The notes: generated by a model from the letters alone, not told the origin. Numbered from the stretch's first letter, positions 1-10,262 are shown. The stretch is 64,000 bases of DNA from Bagarius yarrelli (GCA_005784505.1 VCAZ01000003.1:208501-272500), one strand, 5' to 3'. Program-made: numbers and translations.

Positions 1-379
1 CTATGTCTTTCTCTCTCGCTCCCTCTCTCTCTCTCATGCTTTCTTCTCTCCCTCTCTCTCATTTGCCCTAACTCCCTCTCCCTTTCTCTCACTTTGTCAC
101 TATCTCTCTCTTACTTTCATTTGCTGTCTCTTTCTCTCTCTCGCTTTCTGTCTGTCTCTTTCTCTCTCTTACTCTCCCTTTCTCTCACTGTCTTACTATC
201 TTTTTCTTACTTTCATTTGCTGTCTCTTTCTATCTCTGATTTTCCATTTCTCTCTCTCTCTCTCTCTCTCAGGTTTTCTTCTCTCCCTCTCTCTCATTTG
301 CTTTTTCTCTTTCTCCCTTTCTCACTATGTCTTTCTCTTCAATTGCTGTCTCTTACTTTTTCTCGTTTTCTGTCTGTTT

Positions 380-426
<47 letters not shown>

Positions 427-480
427 CATGCTTTCTTTCTCCTTTTCTGTAATTTTTGTTCTCTCTCTTTTCTTTTTATC
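1..480. repeat. CT-rich low-complexity block
   Basis: Nearly pure pyrimidine on the + strand, with CTCT runs mixed with TTTC, CCCTCT and TTACTTTC motifs. The longest clean CT run is near 391-420. An apparent 132-codon frame at 94-492 encodes only Leu/Ser/Phe and is a by-product of the repeat, not a gene. Confidence 0.9.
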
Positions 481-1380
481 TTTCATAGATAAGCAGCAAA
501 CTACTTAGGCATCAATAGACGGGTGGCAGCGTTGTTATTGTCTGTTCATCTGTCTATCTTTCTGTCTAGCTTTCTACTTCCTCCCTCTCTCACTCTCTCT
601 CGCTCTTTCTTTGTAGTGCATGTATAACTAATATGTAAATATACATGTGTAAATGTGTTTGTATAAGAAAGAGAAACAGAAAGAGAGAGAAAGTAAGACA
701 GTCTTCTGAGTACACATCATTTCAATGGTCACTTGAGCCAGTGTAGATGAAATCTCCCACCTCCCTCTCTTTCTCTCTTTCTGTTTCTTTCTCTCACTCA
801 GACGCTTTACTCAACCATTTCTTTACAACATTATACTCTTTGGGAAATAGCTTCTCGCTGCTATCCAAAAGCAGCTCCACACAGCTGTGTGTATGTGTGA
901 GTGTGTATCAGAGTGGGACAAGTGCAGCTCTATTCATTGCGACTCCAAGTAACAGATATGGAGTAAAATGGAACAAACAGACTGGAAGTGGAAAACAGCT
1001 CAGTGCAGGTCTCACAGCTCAATACAATTGAGTATGGGACACTGGGACTGTGTGGATCAACATCTTATACCGTGTGCTATACAGACAGGAGAAGTCCATT
1101 ACTGACAATGTCCATCACCCGGATGAACCAGGAATCTTTCCTTTCCAGCACTATTACAATATTTAGTAGGAAGACATTTACCAAACAGTCTGATTTTAAT
1201 AAAAAGGATCATTTTATCAACAGTACAATAAAAAAAACACTCACCCTACACTATTCCTGTGTAGACCAAATACACATTTTTACACTATTACTTTTCTGAA
1301 CACAAATGTGTGTCTTCCCAAAAGTCTAAAGGACACAAATGTTTAGAAAGTTTTATTTATTTTTTTACATTTTTCCTTCA
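481..1380. other. Single-copy non-coding stretch
   Basis: Mixed sequence with residual CT-rich patches at about 560-615 and 760-800. Short frames at 747-1031 and 988-1299 show no recognisable domain or protein-like composition. I see no gene or identifiable repeat here. Confidence 0.5.
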
Positions 1381-1434
1381 CTGGACCCCAAACTCTGTTC
1401 CAGCATGACAATGTCCCTGTGCACAAAACCCCTA

Positions 1435-1535
1435 AAGTGGTGGCTCATGGTTAAGGTGTTGGATTACCGACCCGATTCCCAGCTCCATCAAACTACCACT
1501 GTTAGGCCCCTGAGCAAGCCTCTCTGGATAAGCTG
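1435..1535 (+). repeat. tRNA-derived SINE, truncated
   Basis: Starts at the tRNA-like head (GTGGCTCATGGTTAAGGTG) and passes through the body to GCCCCTGAGCAAGC, then jumps to a short CTCTGGATAAG tail, so the middle is deleted. It abuts a second SINE and both interrupt a Tc1-like remnant. Confidence 0.75.
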
Positions 1536-1546
1536 TTTGTGGATGT

Positions 1547-1717
1547 GGTACTGCAGTAGTTAAAGTGTTGCAGACCGGAGTTTGATTCTCAGCACCACCA
1601 AGCCACCACTGCTGAGCCCCTGAGCAAGGCTCTTAACCTTTTTGCTCAGTTGTATAACAGGGAATAATGCAAGTCGATCTGGATAAGGGCGTCTGCCAAA
1701 TGCTGCAAATGTAAATG
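1547..1717 (+). repeat. tRNA-derived SINE (V-SINE/L2-tail type)
   Basis: Nearly complete: head with TAGTTAAAGTG, body with CCCCTGAGCAAGGCTCTTAACC, TCAGTTGTATAA, and the tail GGATAAGGGCGTCTGCCAAA ending in GTAAATG. The tail resembles the 3' end of L2-type LINEs, the usual arrangement for SINEs mobilised by L2 machinery (family knowledge). Confidence 0.85.
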
Positions 1718-1972
1718 ATCTCCATGAAGACATGCTGTGTTCTGGTTAGTGTGGAAGAACCCTGATTCTAACTTAACCTCTTTACCTTTAGAATGAACTG
1801 GAACCCCGACTGAACCCCAGACCTCCTCACATCAAAATTAGTGCCTGATCTCACTAATACTACTGCAACTAAACGATCACCGATCCCCCCCAGTCACATG
1901 ACATAATCTAGTAGAAAGTCTTTCCAGAAGTTTGGACATTATTATAGAAAGAACATTGAGACATCCATACAC

Positions 1973-2143
1973 ACATTTGGCAGACACCCTTATCTAGAGC
2001 AACTTACATTTATCTCTTTTATACAACTGAGCAATTGGGGGTTAAGGACCTTGCTCAGGGGCCCAGAGTGGTGGCTTGGTGGTGCTGGGAATCAAACCCC
2101 AGTCTTTCTGGTATCAGTCCAACACCTTAACCGCTAAGCCAGT
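1973..2143 (-). repeat. tRNA-derived SINE
   Basis: Reverse copy: tail TTTGGCAGACACCCTTATC, body GACCTTGCTCAGGGGCCCA, head ending CCAACACCTTAACCGCTAAG. Lies directly after the Tc1-like remnant. Confidence 0.85.
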
Positions 2144-3519
2144 AATTTAAATAAACTAATTTAACTTAACGGCAATAATTGCAAAGACAGGATTTTTGTT
2201 CACACATCCCGTGACCCCAGTCGCCAGAAGGCGCTTTTACTACTGGTTTCTATGGTATTAACATAACATTGCCGATACAACTGGCATTCGCCTTGGCAAC
2301 AAATCTGAAAATCATATGGTATCTTATGTAAAGTGTGTTTAATTAAACATATAGAAACACATTAAGTGCAGAGAAGTAGTGTTATATTTAATGCATGCAG
2401 ATCCCCAAGCAATCTGTTGAATTTAAATTCAATTAAAGAGTAAGTGAAGAATTTAAATTAATGAAGTGTGTGCAGATCTATAACACACCACACACACTCG
2501 TTTACACACACATTCCGGAGTGCTGTTTTGTGCTTTGAAAAAGAATATTTATTCCTCCACTAATCACTTTTAAAAGCAGCTTTTATATTTGTTTCATTTA
2601 CAGATGACTCCGAGACGGCAAATTGCATAAAGTGCAGCGACGTCGGGTAGCTGACTTCCTCGTTAGGATGTAACGACATTAGCAGATTAGCGTTAATGAT
2701 AACGCAGGGCTGAATTGTGAAAATAGAAACGTTCTGATGTTCAGCTTTCTTTTTTTTAATGAATAAACTTTAGTTTGATTTAACGTCATTAAAGGCAACA
2801 TTTCATTTATGTACAGTCACATGCAGGGGGCTGCCACCGGAGGGGGGGGGGTTAGGACAATTCTGAGGGCCTACGCAGTTTATGGGGGCCCCAGAGATCT
2901 GTTTTATTAGTAGCAGCAGTGTGGAATGGGTGTGGTAGTAGGCCCGACCTTGTATCCTGTAATAGGGTCTAAAATTGCTAGCGGGCGAAAGTCGATCGTT
3001 TCTATAGTAACAACTCATACACAGGTACAGCTTTGTAAATAAATGTCTTAAAAAAAATCATTGACAGGGTCTAGGGGTTCATTTTGAAAGTTTAGGACGT
3101 TTAGTGTTTTCCGGAGAACTTTCCAAAGTCAATGTCGTATGTATTTGTTTCATTAAAGGCGCTGGTGTAGGAAAGCCTTTTTCCAGCTGCTACTACATAA
3201 GTGATAATTGTTTTGCAGATGTTCCACAATGTTAAATGTAACTAGAAGCGTTAGGTTCTTGTCCAAGTCATCGCTACAAAGAGAATTCATCTTCCTAGCA
3301 ACTTAACAACATACACACACAATCCATCCATTTAAAAAGCATTACGTCTCGGTTGGGTGCGCCATGCTCATCGACCAGCTAATCCTCTGAAGCGCACGTA
3401 TTTGTGTGTATGAATTAAATATAAAAAAAGCTACTGTTAATGGTGAGCAGGCAGCAATAAACAGTGTGAGTTACCATGTCTGTGATTTATAACAGGCTGG
3501 AATACACACTCGCTGTAAT
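2144..3519. other. Single-copy non-coding stretch
   Basis: Mixed sequence without a supported gene. A G-run lies near 2843-2851 in a GC-richer patch (about 2820-3000), where a 71-codon minus-strand frame has no recognisable features. The 2620-2720 part, with TTAGCGTTAATGATAACG, is complex and AT-motif rich, which would suit a regulatory element but proves nothing. Confidence 0.4.
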
Positions 3520-3520
3520 C

Positions 3521-3670
3521 TGGTAGCACAGTAGTTAAATGCTAATTGGAGCATCGGGGTTCGATTCCCAGCACCACCAATTTGCCACTGCTGGGCCCCT
3601 GAGTAAGGCCCTTAACCCAAAATTGCTCAGTTGTATAAAAGAGATACATTATAAATGTAAACGTAAACGT
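3521..3670 (+). repeat. tRNA-derived SINE
   Basis: Near full length. The head TGGTAGCACAGTAGTTAAATG is followed by a tRNA-like B-box GGTTCGATTCC at 3559-3569, then CACTGCTGGGCCCCTGAG and TCAGTTGTATAAAAGAGAT. The GTCGCTCTGGATAAGG segment is missing before the terminal TAAATGTAAACG. The best visible B-box among the copies here. Confidence 0.85.
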
Positions 3671-3920
3671 TTGGACGTAGAGCATGCTCCAGAGTGCTCT
3701 TTGAGGGAGTGTAGTGTGAGAATTTTAAAACGGTCATATTAACGCATTTCCACTGCCTTTTACTGAGCTCAAGGGTTAAGGACTGCTGGACAAAAGAGCA
3801 TAGGTCAATTTCTAGTACCACCGAGCTGCCAGTGTTGGGTCCCTGAGCAAGGTTCTTAACCCCTAAATGCTCAATTGGATAAAAAACTTAGATCACTCAT
3901 GATTAAGGCATCTGTCAAAT

Positions 3921-4544
3921 CTTCTTCTTTTTTTTCGGCTGTTCCCTTTTAGGGGTCGCCACAGTGAATTATCTGTCTCCACCTAACCCTATTTTTCATG
4001 TCCTCATTTATCGCATCCATATACCCCCTCTTTGGTCCTCCTCTTTGCCTTCTGCCTGGTAGCTTCATTTCTAACATCCTCCTACCAATACATTCACTAT
4101 CCCTCCTCTGTACATGTCCAAACCACCTCAATCTGGCTTCCCTGACTTTCTCCTCAAAACATCTAACATGAGCCGTCCCCCCTGATAAACTAGTTCCTAT
4201 ACATAGAACCATACATCATAGCTGGTCTCACCACTAAGCTTTAAACCATACATCATAGCTGGTCTCACCACTGTCTTTAAACCATACATCATACTGTCTA
4301 AAACCACTGTCTTTAAACACCTACATCATAGCTGGTCTCACCACTGTCTTCTCACCACTGTCTCTAAACCATACATCATAGCTGGTCTCACCACTGTCTC
4401 TAAACCATACATCATAGCTGGTCTCACCACTGTCTTTAAACATAACCATACATCATCATAGCTGTCTCACCACTGTCTCTAAACCATACATCATAGCTGT
4501 CTCACCACTGTCTTGTACACCTTCCCCTTGATTGTAGCTAAATA
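3921..4544 (-). mobile_element. RTE-like LINE 3' fragment
   Basis: Minus-strand remnant of a non-LTR retrotransposon reverse-transcriptase ORF. The frame 4212-3949 contains RLRWFGHVQRRDSE, then RRMLEMKLPGRRQRGGPKR and MDAINEDMKNRVRWR, followed by CGDP just before the stop. This is the C-terminal signature of the endonuclease/reverse-transcriptase LINEs common in fish, and the 3' end (GGGGTCGCC through CTTCTTCTT-type tail, seen reversed at 3921-3965) fits. I call it RTE-like; the exact clade is uncertain. Sequence upstream of the frame has expanded into 36-bp tandem copies (4208-4514). It is 5'-truncated and dead. Confidence 0.75.
4208..4514. repeat. 36-bp tandem repeat inside the LINE
   Basis: About nine imperfect copies of a 36-bp unit containing ACCATACATCATAGC and TCTCACCACTGTCT. 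One copy is shortened and others carry small indels. The unit is itself part of the LINE coding region, since the final copy continues into TTGTACACCTTCCCC of the same LINE, so the array grew by local duplication after or during insertion. Confidence 0.85.
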
Positions 4545-4580
4545 AAGGCATCTGCCAAATGATGGACAATGAAAATGTAG

Positions 4581-5460
4581 TTTCATTTAAGCTCTATATC
4601 GATCACCAAAGTGGAATGTGACACCATAAAGAAACTCAATGCTGAACATGGACAGACCAAAAAACAGGCACAAATTGCATAATCTTGGATATTCGTAATA
4701 ATTGTTAAGCTGCATTAACCCTTGCTGTGGACTATTTACCATTAATAGCATGCACTGACATTTTTTTCTTCCACAAACATGTTACCTATTCCTGATGCTG
4801 TACTTATTTAGAATTTAACTTATTGATGTTATTGAATATTGATGAATATTGATGTTAATATTTAACATATTAGCTATACTTATAAATAGTAAGGGAGGGA
4901 AACAGGCGGTTCCCTGTAATATTCTGACAATTCTCTAGAATATTCCAACCCCCCTCATCACATTTCCCTTTCCATTTCGGGTTAATGAGGTTTATTAAAT
5001 TAAAAATGTACTTTACACGTTTTATCAAAAGCTGAAATTGGCACGGCTCCGCAGGGGGTTATTTTTTTCTCTAATACAAATGCGATTTAAAAAAAAAGAC
5101 AGCAAAAGAAAAAAAAAAACGAACGAAGAAGCAAGCTGTAGAACCCAGAAGAAACCAGAAGAAGTCATCCGGCATGACACGGCGTGACACGGCATAATGC
5201 GGCGCAAAAGCTTAGCAGCGGAATAAAGGGCTAATGCCGAGAGATAGCTCATTAAATGAGTATGATGTGACACAATTAATTATTCCGGTTTTATGATGTG
5301 TGTGAGGGTGTGTATGTGTGTTAGCGAGTGTGTGATGGGACCAGAGGGCATGCGCATGTGTGTGAGCGTGTGTCGTTCTCTAAGAACTAGCAGGAAAGAT
5401 GGGTGTTGTCGCAGCTGTGAAGTGACAAACGCTAACATCGAAGTGTAGCTCTGACATTGT
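4581..5460. other. Single-copy non-coding stretch
   Basis: AT-rich mixed sequence with A-rich runs at about 5089-5120 and TG-rich sequence from 5296 to 5375. Several minus-strand frames in 5025-5642 have no recognisable domain and are rich in repeat-encoded residues. Confidence 0.45.

Positions 5461-5462
<2 letters not shown>

Positions 5463-5493
<31 letters not shown>
5463..5493. repeat. (AC)n microsatellite
   Basis: Clean AC run. First of three AC tracts within 380 bp; apparent Cys/Val frames on the minus strand across it are repeat by-products. Confidence 0.95.
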
Positions 5494-5498
<5 letters not shown>

Positions 5499-5681
5499 AA
5501 GTATAATCCAGTCATTGGCTTCATAATAAGCTTGAGTAGAAAACATAATCTCTGAGATGGGAAATGGGGAATAGTGTAACAGTAAAACGAGACGCTTGCC
5601 AAGCTGCCGCAGATCCCACAGCAGGTATCCATGCCAGTTCATTTATGTCACAGTCATTGTCTTCTGATTGGATATAAACTG

Positions 5682-5706
5682 ACACACACACACACACACA
5701 CACACA
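5682..5706. repeat. (AC)n microsatellite
   Basis: Clean AC dinucleotide run of about 12 units. Confidence 0.95.
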
Positions 5707-5818
5707 TCCAGTCAGTGCTTGCAGGGTGATGACAGATAGATCTCTAAATACTATTGATGTAATAATATACTGCATGCAAAATGCGCACCTGTTTATGTGT
5801 AGTACAAAAAGGTTTAAT

Positions 5819-5842
5819 ACACACACACACACACATACACAT
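5819..5842. repeat. (AC)n microsatellite
   Basis: AC run with one interruption (ATAC). Confidence 0.9.
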
Positions 5843-6150
5843 CGAAAATTTCTGACGGCTTGAGCTCTGCTGACGAGCTGCAGTCAGACGTGCCACGTGC
5901 ACAGCGAATGAAACGTCTTCCTGTCAAGTGCCATGCTTTGTAAATGGATGTCCGTGCAATCTTGCCATCAGCCTCTTATTTCTACTAAAAGCAACGAAGG
6001 AAAAAAAAAAAGGTAAAAAGCAAAAGCACATAAAGGCAAGAAAAGAGGTTGACGTTAGGTAGAGTTATACATTTGCACACACAGAATTCCCTAAAATCTC
6101 TGGCACGACATATGGAGAATGTGTCGAGAGCCAACAATCTCTCTGTTTTT
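5843..6150. other. Single-copy non-coding stretch
   Basis: Mixed sequence with an A-run near 6001-6011. I see no gene or recognised repeat before the Tc1-like terminal repeat at 6151. Confidence 0.45.
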
Positions 6151-6358
6151 AACCGATCAGCCATAACATTAAAACCGATGACAGGTGTCGTGAATAGTGC
6201 CGATTATCTCTTTGCAGTGGCACCTGTCAAGGCGTAGGATATATTAGCCAGACAGCGAACAGGCAGTGTTCTTGACGTCAAGGTGTTGGAAGTAGGAAAA
6301 TGGACGCCTGGGCAACAGCAGGTCTTGTGGGGTGGTTGCTGCTATGCTGTGGTTAGTA
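6151..6358 (+). mobile_element. Tc1-like transposon, 5' end (type A)
   Basis: Begins with a terminal-repeat-like AACCGATCAGCCATAACATT, followed by GATAATCGGC-complement and the GGCACCTGTCAAGGCGTAGG and GATATATTAGCCAGACAGCG blocks typical of one fish Tc1-like family. It runs into the first part of the transposase gene (GCAGGTCTTGTGGGGTG) and is cut at 6358 by another Tc1-like element. A fragment from the far end of the same family lies at 42266-42415. Confidence 0.75.
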
Positions 6359-6857
6359 CAGTGAGGGAAAAATGATTTGATCCCCTGATGATTTTGTACG
6401 TTTGGCCACTGTCAAATAAATGATCAGTCTGTAATTTTAATGGTAGGTTATTTTAAGGGTAAGAGACAGTTTAACAGTCTGAAAAATAAAACCAAAAATG
6501 TGTATTTGATTTGCATTTTAGTGTGTAAAATAAATGTTTGATTCCCTATCAATCAGCAGGATTTCTGGCTCACGGGTGTCTTTTAAACAGGTAACAAGCT
6601 ATGATTAGGGTCACTCTCTCAAAGGGACTCTATTAAAGGGACCCTTCTAAAGGGACTCTCCTAAAAGGAGTGCTCCTCATCTCAGCTTGTTGCCTGTATA
6701 AAAGACCTGTTCAATGCAATCAGTTGATCAAATTCCGAACTTTCCACCATGGCCAAGACAAAAGAACTGTCCAAGGATGTAGACCTACACAAGGCTCAAA
6801 TTGGCTACAGGACCATCGGCAACAGCTTGGTCAGAAGGTGACAACATTTGATGAAAG
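6359..6857 (+). mobile_element. Tc1-like transposon (type B), nested
   Basis: Starts with CAGTGAGGGAAAAATGATTT directly after a TA dinucleotide (6357-6358), the expected Tc1/mariner target. The non-coding left part continues with TTTTGTACGTTTGGCCACTG and AAATGATCAGTCTGTAATTTTA. An internal near-palindrome lies around 6580-6715, then the transposase start. It is truncated after the N-terminal coding part, where a SINE follows. Confidence 0.8.
6749..6841 (+). pseudogene. Tc1-like transposase N-terminal fragment
   Basis: The ATG at 6749 opens MAKTKELSKDVDLHKAQIGY and stops after 30 residues at 6839-6841. The sequence is the start of the paired-like DNA-binding domain of a fish Tc1-like transposase. 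Compared with that family as I know it, about four residues are missing after the KDV motif. A frame change lies downstream: QLGQKVTT is read in another frame at about 6817-6848. The catalytic DDE domain is absent, so it is non-functional. Confidence 0.75.
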
Positions 6858-6965
6858 TTAAGGGTTAAGGGTCTTGCTAAAAAACCTAACAGTGGCGGGG
6901 CTTGAACCCAGGTCTTTAGATCAACAACTCAGCTCCTTAACCATTTGAGACACCACTGGCCACAC
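6858..6965 (-). repeat. SINE-like repeat, second family
   Basis: Contains GGGTTAAGGGTCTTGC, GGGGCTTGAACCCAGGTCTT and AGATCAACAACTCAG, then CCTTAACCATTTGAGACACC. This matches the family at 39660-39900 and 54525-54742, here in reverse and incomplete. Confidence 0.6.
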
Positions 6966-7664
6966 ATCCTGTCTGAGGATGTTCTGAAGGTGAGCCTCAC
7001 TAACTACAGGAGATAAACAATCTACTGCTAATGTAGTCCATGCTTTGGTGGCCTATTCGATAGTCAGATAGTTTTTGTTGTATCTCAGAGTATCTCAGTA
7101 TTTTGTGTCAGAATGTATTTGTGAAAAGTGTGTGTGTGAGCAACTCAGTGTCACCTTATAGACAACAGCTCTTAAGGGCTAGAGTAGGTGCTCAGGCGGA
7201 TCAGACAGAAGAACAAGGCGGAAGAGAAAGAAGCCTCTTTGACTGCATTATTGATCTCGGTTTCAAAGGCCGCCTTCACAGAGACAAACATGACAGAAAA
7301 GCCCCAAAGGTGATCATTACTAGTGAACACAAGTGACATGAAACATTAGGACAGAAACTCGACTCAGTCACAAAAGTGGAAGCCTGAATGTACGACAGGC
7401 TCTCTGGTCTTCGCTCAGGGGATCGTTTTCGAATCAATAAACACTACTACAATTTTTAAATCAGACAAAGACAAACAGATTGCACTTGAAGGAGAAAGTA
7501 AGCATCTGAGTGCATTCGAGACTAAATATATTGTACAGAAAGTGAGATCATGTATATCAAAAAAACATTACAAACACTATATTCATGACATACAGAAAGA
7601 CTGCAATGGGCATGCACCAAATACATGCACACAATCCAGTTAATAAGGAAATACTATGCGGCGT
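6966..7664. other. Single-copy non-coding stretch
   Basis: Mixed-complexity sequence. A 77-codon frame at 7103-7336 has no recognisable domain. The 7180-7330 part is fairly GC-balanced and non-repetitive. Confidence 0.4.
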
Positions 7665-7806
7665 GACCTACATTTATCTTATTTATATAACTGAGCAATG
7701 TGGTTGTTGCTTAAGGGCCCAGCAGTGGTAGCTTGATGGTGCTAGGAATCGAACCTACAATCTTCTGGTTAGTAGTCCAACACCTTAATCACTGACCTAC
7801 CACCTT
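7665..7806 (-). repeat. tRNA-derived SINE
   Basis: Reverse copy with TAAGGGCCCAGCAGTGGTAG, GGTGCTAGGAATCGAACC and CCAACACCTTAATCACTGAC. The tail beyond CTACATTTATC is missing. Confidence 0.8.
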
Positions 7807-7839
7807 CCAGAAGAGGCTGAGCTCATCGCTACCTCACAT

Positions 7840-7968
7840 ACCTGTTGGACTGCTAATTGGAAGATTAAGGTTCCATTCCCAGCACCACCAATTTGCGATT
7901 CCCAATTGCCTAGTTGTATTAGGAAGATAAATGTAAGTCACTCTGGATAAGGACATCTGCAAAATGCT
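7840..7968 (+). repeat. tRNA-derived SINE, internally deleted
   Basis: Forward copy: TGTTGGACTGCTAATTGGAA, CCCAGCACCACCAATTTGC, then CACTCTGGATAAGGACATC. The GGGCCCCTGAGCAAGG core is lost. It faces the reverse SINE 35 bp away. Confidence 0.75.
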
Positions 7969-8186
7969 GTCCTTCTGTGGTAGCTTATTGGTTACAGTGT
8001 TAGAGTAGTGATGGAAATGATCAGTAGTGACCATAATATTGATGGAGGTGTTTTAAGATATCGCTTTAAAAACCAATAAAACATTAGCTTTGTTTGGAAT
8101 AAAAGGGAAGAAAAGAAAAACGAGTCCAATTGATCTTTAGTAAGAACCTTAGTAGCAAGAACACCCAAGACATAGCTTCACAAAAA
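7969..8186. other. Short single-copy gap
   Basis: Mixed sequence between two SINEs with A-rich patches; nothing identified. Confidence 0.4.
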
Positions 8187-8280
8187 GCGCAGTGGTTGAC
8201 TGAGATGTTGGACTGCTAATTGGAAGATCGGGGTTCAATTCCCAGCATCAGCAGATTGCCGCTGCTGGGCCCCTGAGCAT
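8187..8280 (+). repeat. tRNA-derived SINE, 3'-truncated
   Basis: Head CAGTGGTTGACTGAGATGTT, GATCGGGGTTCAATTCCCAG and body up to GCTGGGCCCCTGAGCA, where similarity stops. No L2-like tail. Confidence 0.8.
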
Positions 8281-8974
8281 GTTGTTCCCTCTCTTCACTC
8301 TCTCTTCTCCATATCCAGTGCTAAACCATGGTCTGATCTCACCAGGTCTGATTGATAGTAGGCACCTCATGTATGCATATCCCTGGCTAATCACATGGCG
8401 AGAAGACCTGTCTGATATCGATTATATCCAGTCAAGTAGGAAAAATAACAAAAAGAAATTGTGTTTAATTGTCAGGATTAATACCAGCTGATCCTAGCTT
8501 TCATTCCCCCTCTGCAGATTGAGAGACAGATTAACTGAGATTCTATTAGCGAAGGAGCAGGAGTTGGTAGCAGTGTGCTATTATTAAGAGCACTGCTTTG
8601 TTAGGAGTCTGTACTTATGTGTTGTATCTGTCTGTCTGTCTGTCTGTCTGTCTGAACTGCTTTATTACTTCATTAACCTGTTTTCGTATTAACCTGCCAT
8701 GATTTTCTAACCCCGGAGAATGAATTTGTTAATTAAATCACCATTTAAATTGTCCTCTCACCTTTGTGCCAAGCTGCTTTAGGGCTAAGATAATGTCCAA
8801 AAAAAATTATATCCTACTAGTACCCAAGAAAAGAACCATCATTTTTTGTTTTGTGTTTTTTTAGTAAAAAAAAAAAGACAGTGGATCACATGACAGTTTT
8901 AGTTTGAAAAGGCAGTCATTCCCATAATACGTGTTTGTTCCTATGGTGGCCATTCCAGCCAATCAAATGCTATA
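8281..8974. other. Single-copy stretch with a TCTG tract
   Basis: Mixed sequence without a gene. Contains a (TCTG)n microsatellite at about 8627-8654 and an A-run at 8865-8876. Confidence 0.5.
8627..8654. repeat. (TCTG)n microsatellite
   Basis: About seven tandem tetranucleotide units. Confidence 0.95.
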
Positions 8975-9430
8975 ACACTGATGCTTGCCTACAAAGCCAA
9001 AATCGGAGCAGCACCCTCCTACCACCAAGCACTTATCACTCCTCGTGTAGCACCACACCACGCTCCTTCAGATCCACCAGTACTGTTCCACCATCTCCTA
9101 GGACACAAGGTAGTCCTTGTGGGACTGTTCTCTGTTCTTAGGACTGTTCTCTGTTCTGGCACCAAGATGGTGGAATGAAGTTCCCATCAATGTCAGAACA
9201 GCAGAGTCACTGACTGTCTTCAAGAGACGTTTGAAAACCCACCTCTTTTTTAAATACCTAGTTCTTGACAGTTAAAAAAATCCCATGCTGCTCTGTCAAC
9301 AGTGTATTGTTGTTGTTACTGATTTGTGAACTATTGTACCAGTACTGAGCTGTTCAATGATGTGACTTGAAGCACTTTTGTACGTCGCTCTGGACAAGAG
9401 CATCTGCTTAATGCTATAAATGTAAATATC
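8975..9430 (+). mobile_element. L2-like LINE 3' end
   Basis: Carries the C-terminal reverse-transcriptase ORF and 3' tail of an L2-like LINE. The frame near 8981 reads LAYKAKIGAAPSYHQAL, and the frame from about 9155 reads LAPRWWNEVPINVRTAESL then FKRRLKTHLF, a characteristic L2 C-terminal motif. The 3' end has TTTGTACGTCGCTCTGGACA and ATCTGCTTAATGC before TAAATGTAAAT, which the SINE tails resemble. A short internal duplication (GGACTGTTCTCTGTTCT twice, 9121-9155) breaks the frame. 5'-truncated and inactive. Confidence 0.85.
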
Positions 9431-10118
9431 TTTAGAAAGTCCAGGATGCCGTACAATGTGCAGTACAACAGAAATTGATAGATTAGCTCAAAAACAAAAA
9501 GGTCCACTACAGGGGAAACAGTCCTACAAAATGGGTCGGGTATCAGGAGGATATAGAGGACTGCTCCGGATAAATATTAATTAAATTATAAAAAAGGCGC
9601 ACCTTCCTCATCATCGCATGAATGAGCTTACCAACATCTGCGATTGGCCAGAGACACTGTGATTGATAGAAAAGGGACGCTTTTGTCCCTCCTCTCCAAA
9701 GTGTACAGTCGAATTTCTCTTTAGGTGCCTGGCTATGGGGATATGATTTATGGTCAGTTTTTTACCCTTGCAAAGTCCTTGTGAAATAAATGAGATAGCG
9801 TTGGTTTCTGAATGGTTTAAAGAAAGGATGAATTTATAAGATATAAAAAAGGAGCTGAGTGACATCCTGATCTGAGAATGACACTATTTAGACAAGCAGA
9901 GGTCAGAGCTTGAAAAAAAAGAGTGAGAGAAGGACAGAGAGAGAGAGAGTTACATAGCTGTATGTCTAAGGTCACTAGGACTAAACGAAGCATGAAGTCT
10001 GCAGGGACTCACAACTAATGTGTCCTGCGTCCTTGTAAAGCACATTTTAACAACTCAAATACGTTGGTTTCTTTCTTCCTGCACAGAAAATTCGCATTTT
10101 TATCCCAGTGGGTTTTCA
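9431..10118. other. Single-copy non-coding stretch
   Basis: Mixed AT-rich sequence with a GA-rich patch at 9921-9950. An 84-codon minus-strand frame (9865-9611) shows no recognisable family. Confidence 0.4.
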
Positions 10119-10262
10119 CATTTACAGCATAATAGAACTAAGCAATTGGGGGTTAAGGGCCTTTCTCAGGGGTCCAGCAGTGGTAATTTGTTGGTGCTGG
10201 AAATCGATCCCCGATCCTTCAAATAGCAGTCCAACACCTTTATCATTGTGCCACCACTTCCC
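10119..10262 (-). repeat. tRNA-derived SINE
   Basis: Reverse copy lacking most of the tail: GCAATTGGGGGTTAAGGGCC, TTTCTCAGGGGTCCAGCAG and AGTCCAACACCTTTATCATT. Confidence 0.8.

Larger units (their letters stand above)
1382..1965 (+). mobile_element. Tc1-like transposon remnant, split by SINEs
   Basis: Two pieces, 1382-1434 and 1718-1965, match in order the better preserved copy at 60013-60349: a block with CTGTTCCAGCATGACAATG, then GACATGCTGTGT, then GAATGAACTGGAACC and a final block with AGTGCCTGATCTCACTAAT. The first block corresponds to the Asp-containing catalytic segment of a Tc1-like transposase (reads FQ-DN in the second copy). Two SINEs sit between the pieces. No terminal repeat is clear and no intact frame remains. 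Confidence 0.65.
3768..4580 (+). repeat. SINE interrupted by a LINE fragment
   Basis: A degenerate SINE runs 3768-3920 (GGGTCCCTGAGCAAGG, CTCAATTGGATAAAA, then AAGGCATCTGTCAAAT) and its tail appears again at 4545-4580. The tail words at 3905-3920 and 4545-4560 differ by one base and fit a 16-bp target-site duplication around the LINE insertion. Confidence 0.7.

Noticed and set aside
94..492. 132-codon open frame
   Set aside because: Encoded by CT-rich repeat; product is almost only Leu, Ser and Phe.
3559..3569. tRNA B-box, possible tRNA gene
   Set aside because: It sits in a SINE head with L2-like tail sequence downstream; no cloverleaf with a credible anticodon arm was found.
5280..5832. 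Overlapping minus-strand frames of 66-120 codons
   Set aside because: They run through three AC microsatellites, giving Cys-Val runs; no domain seen.
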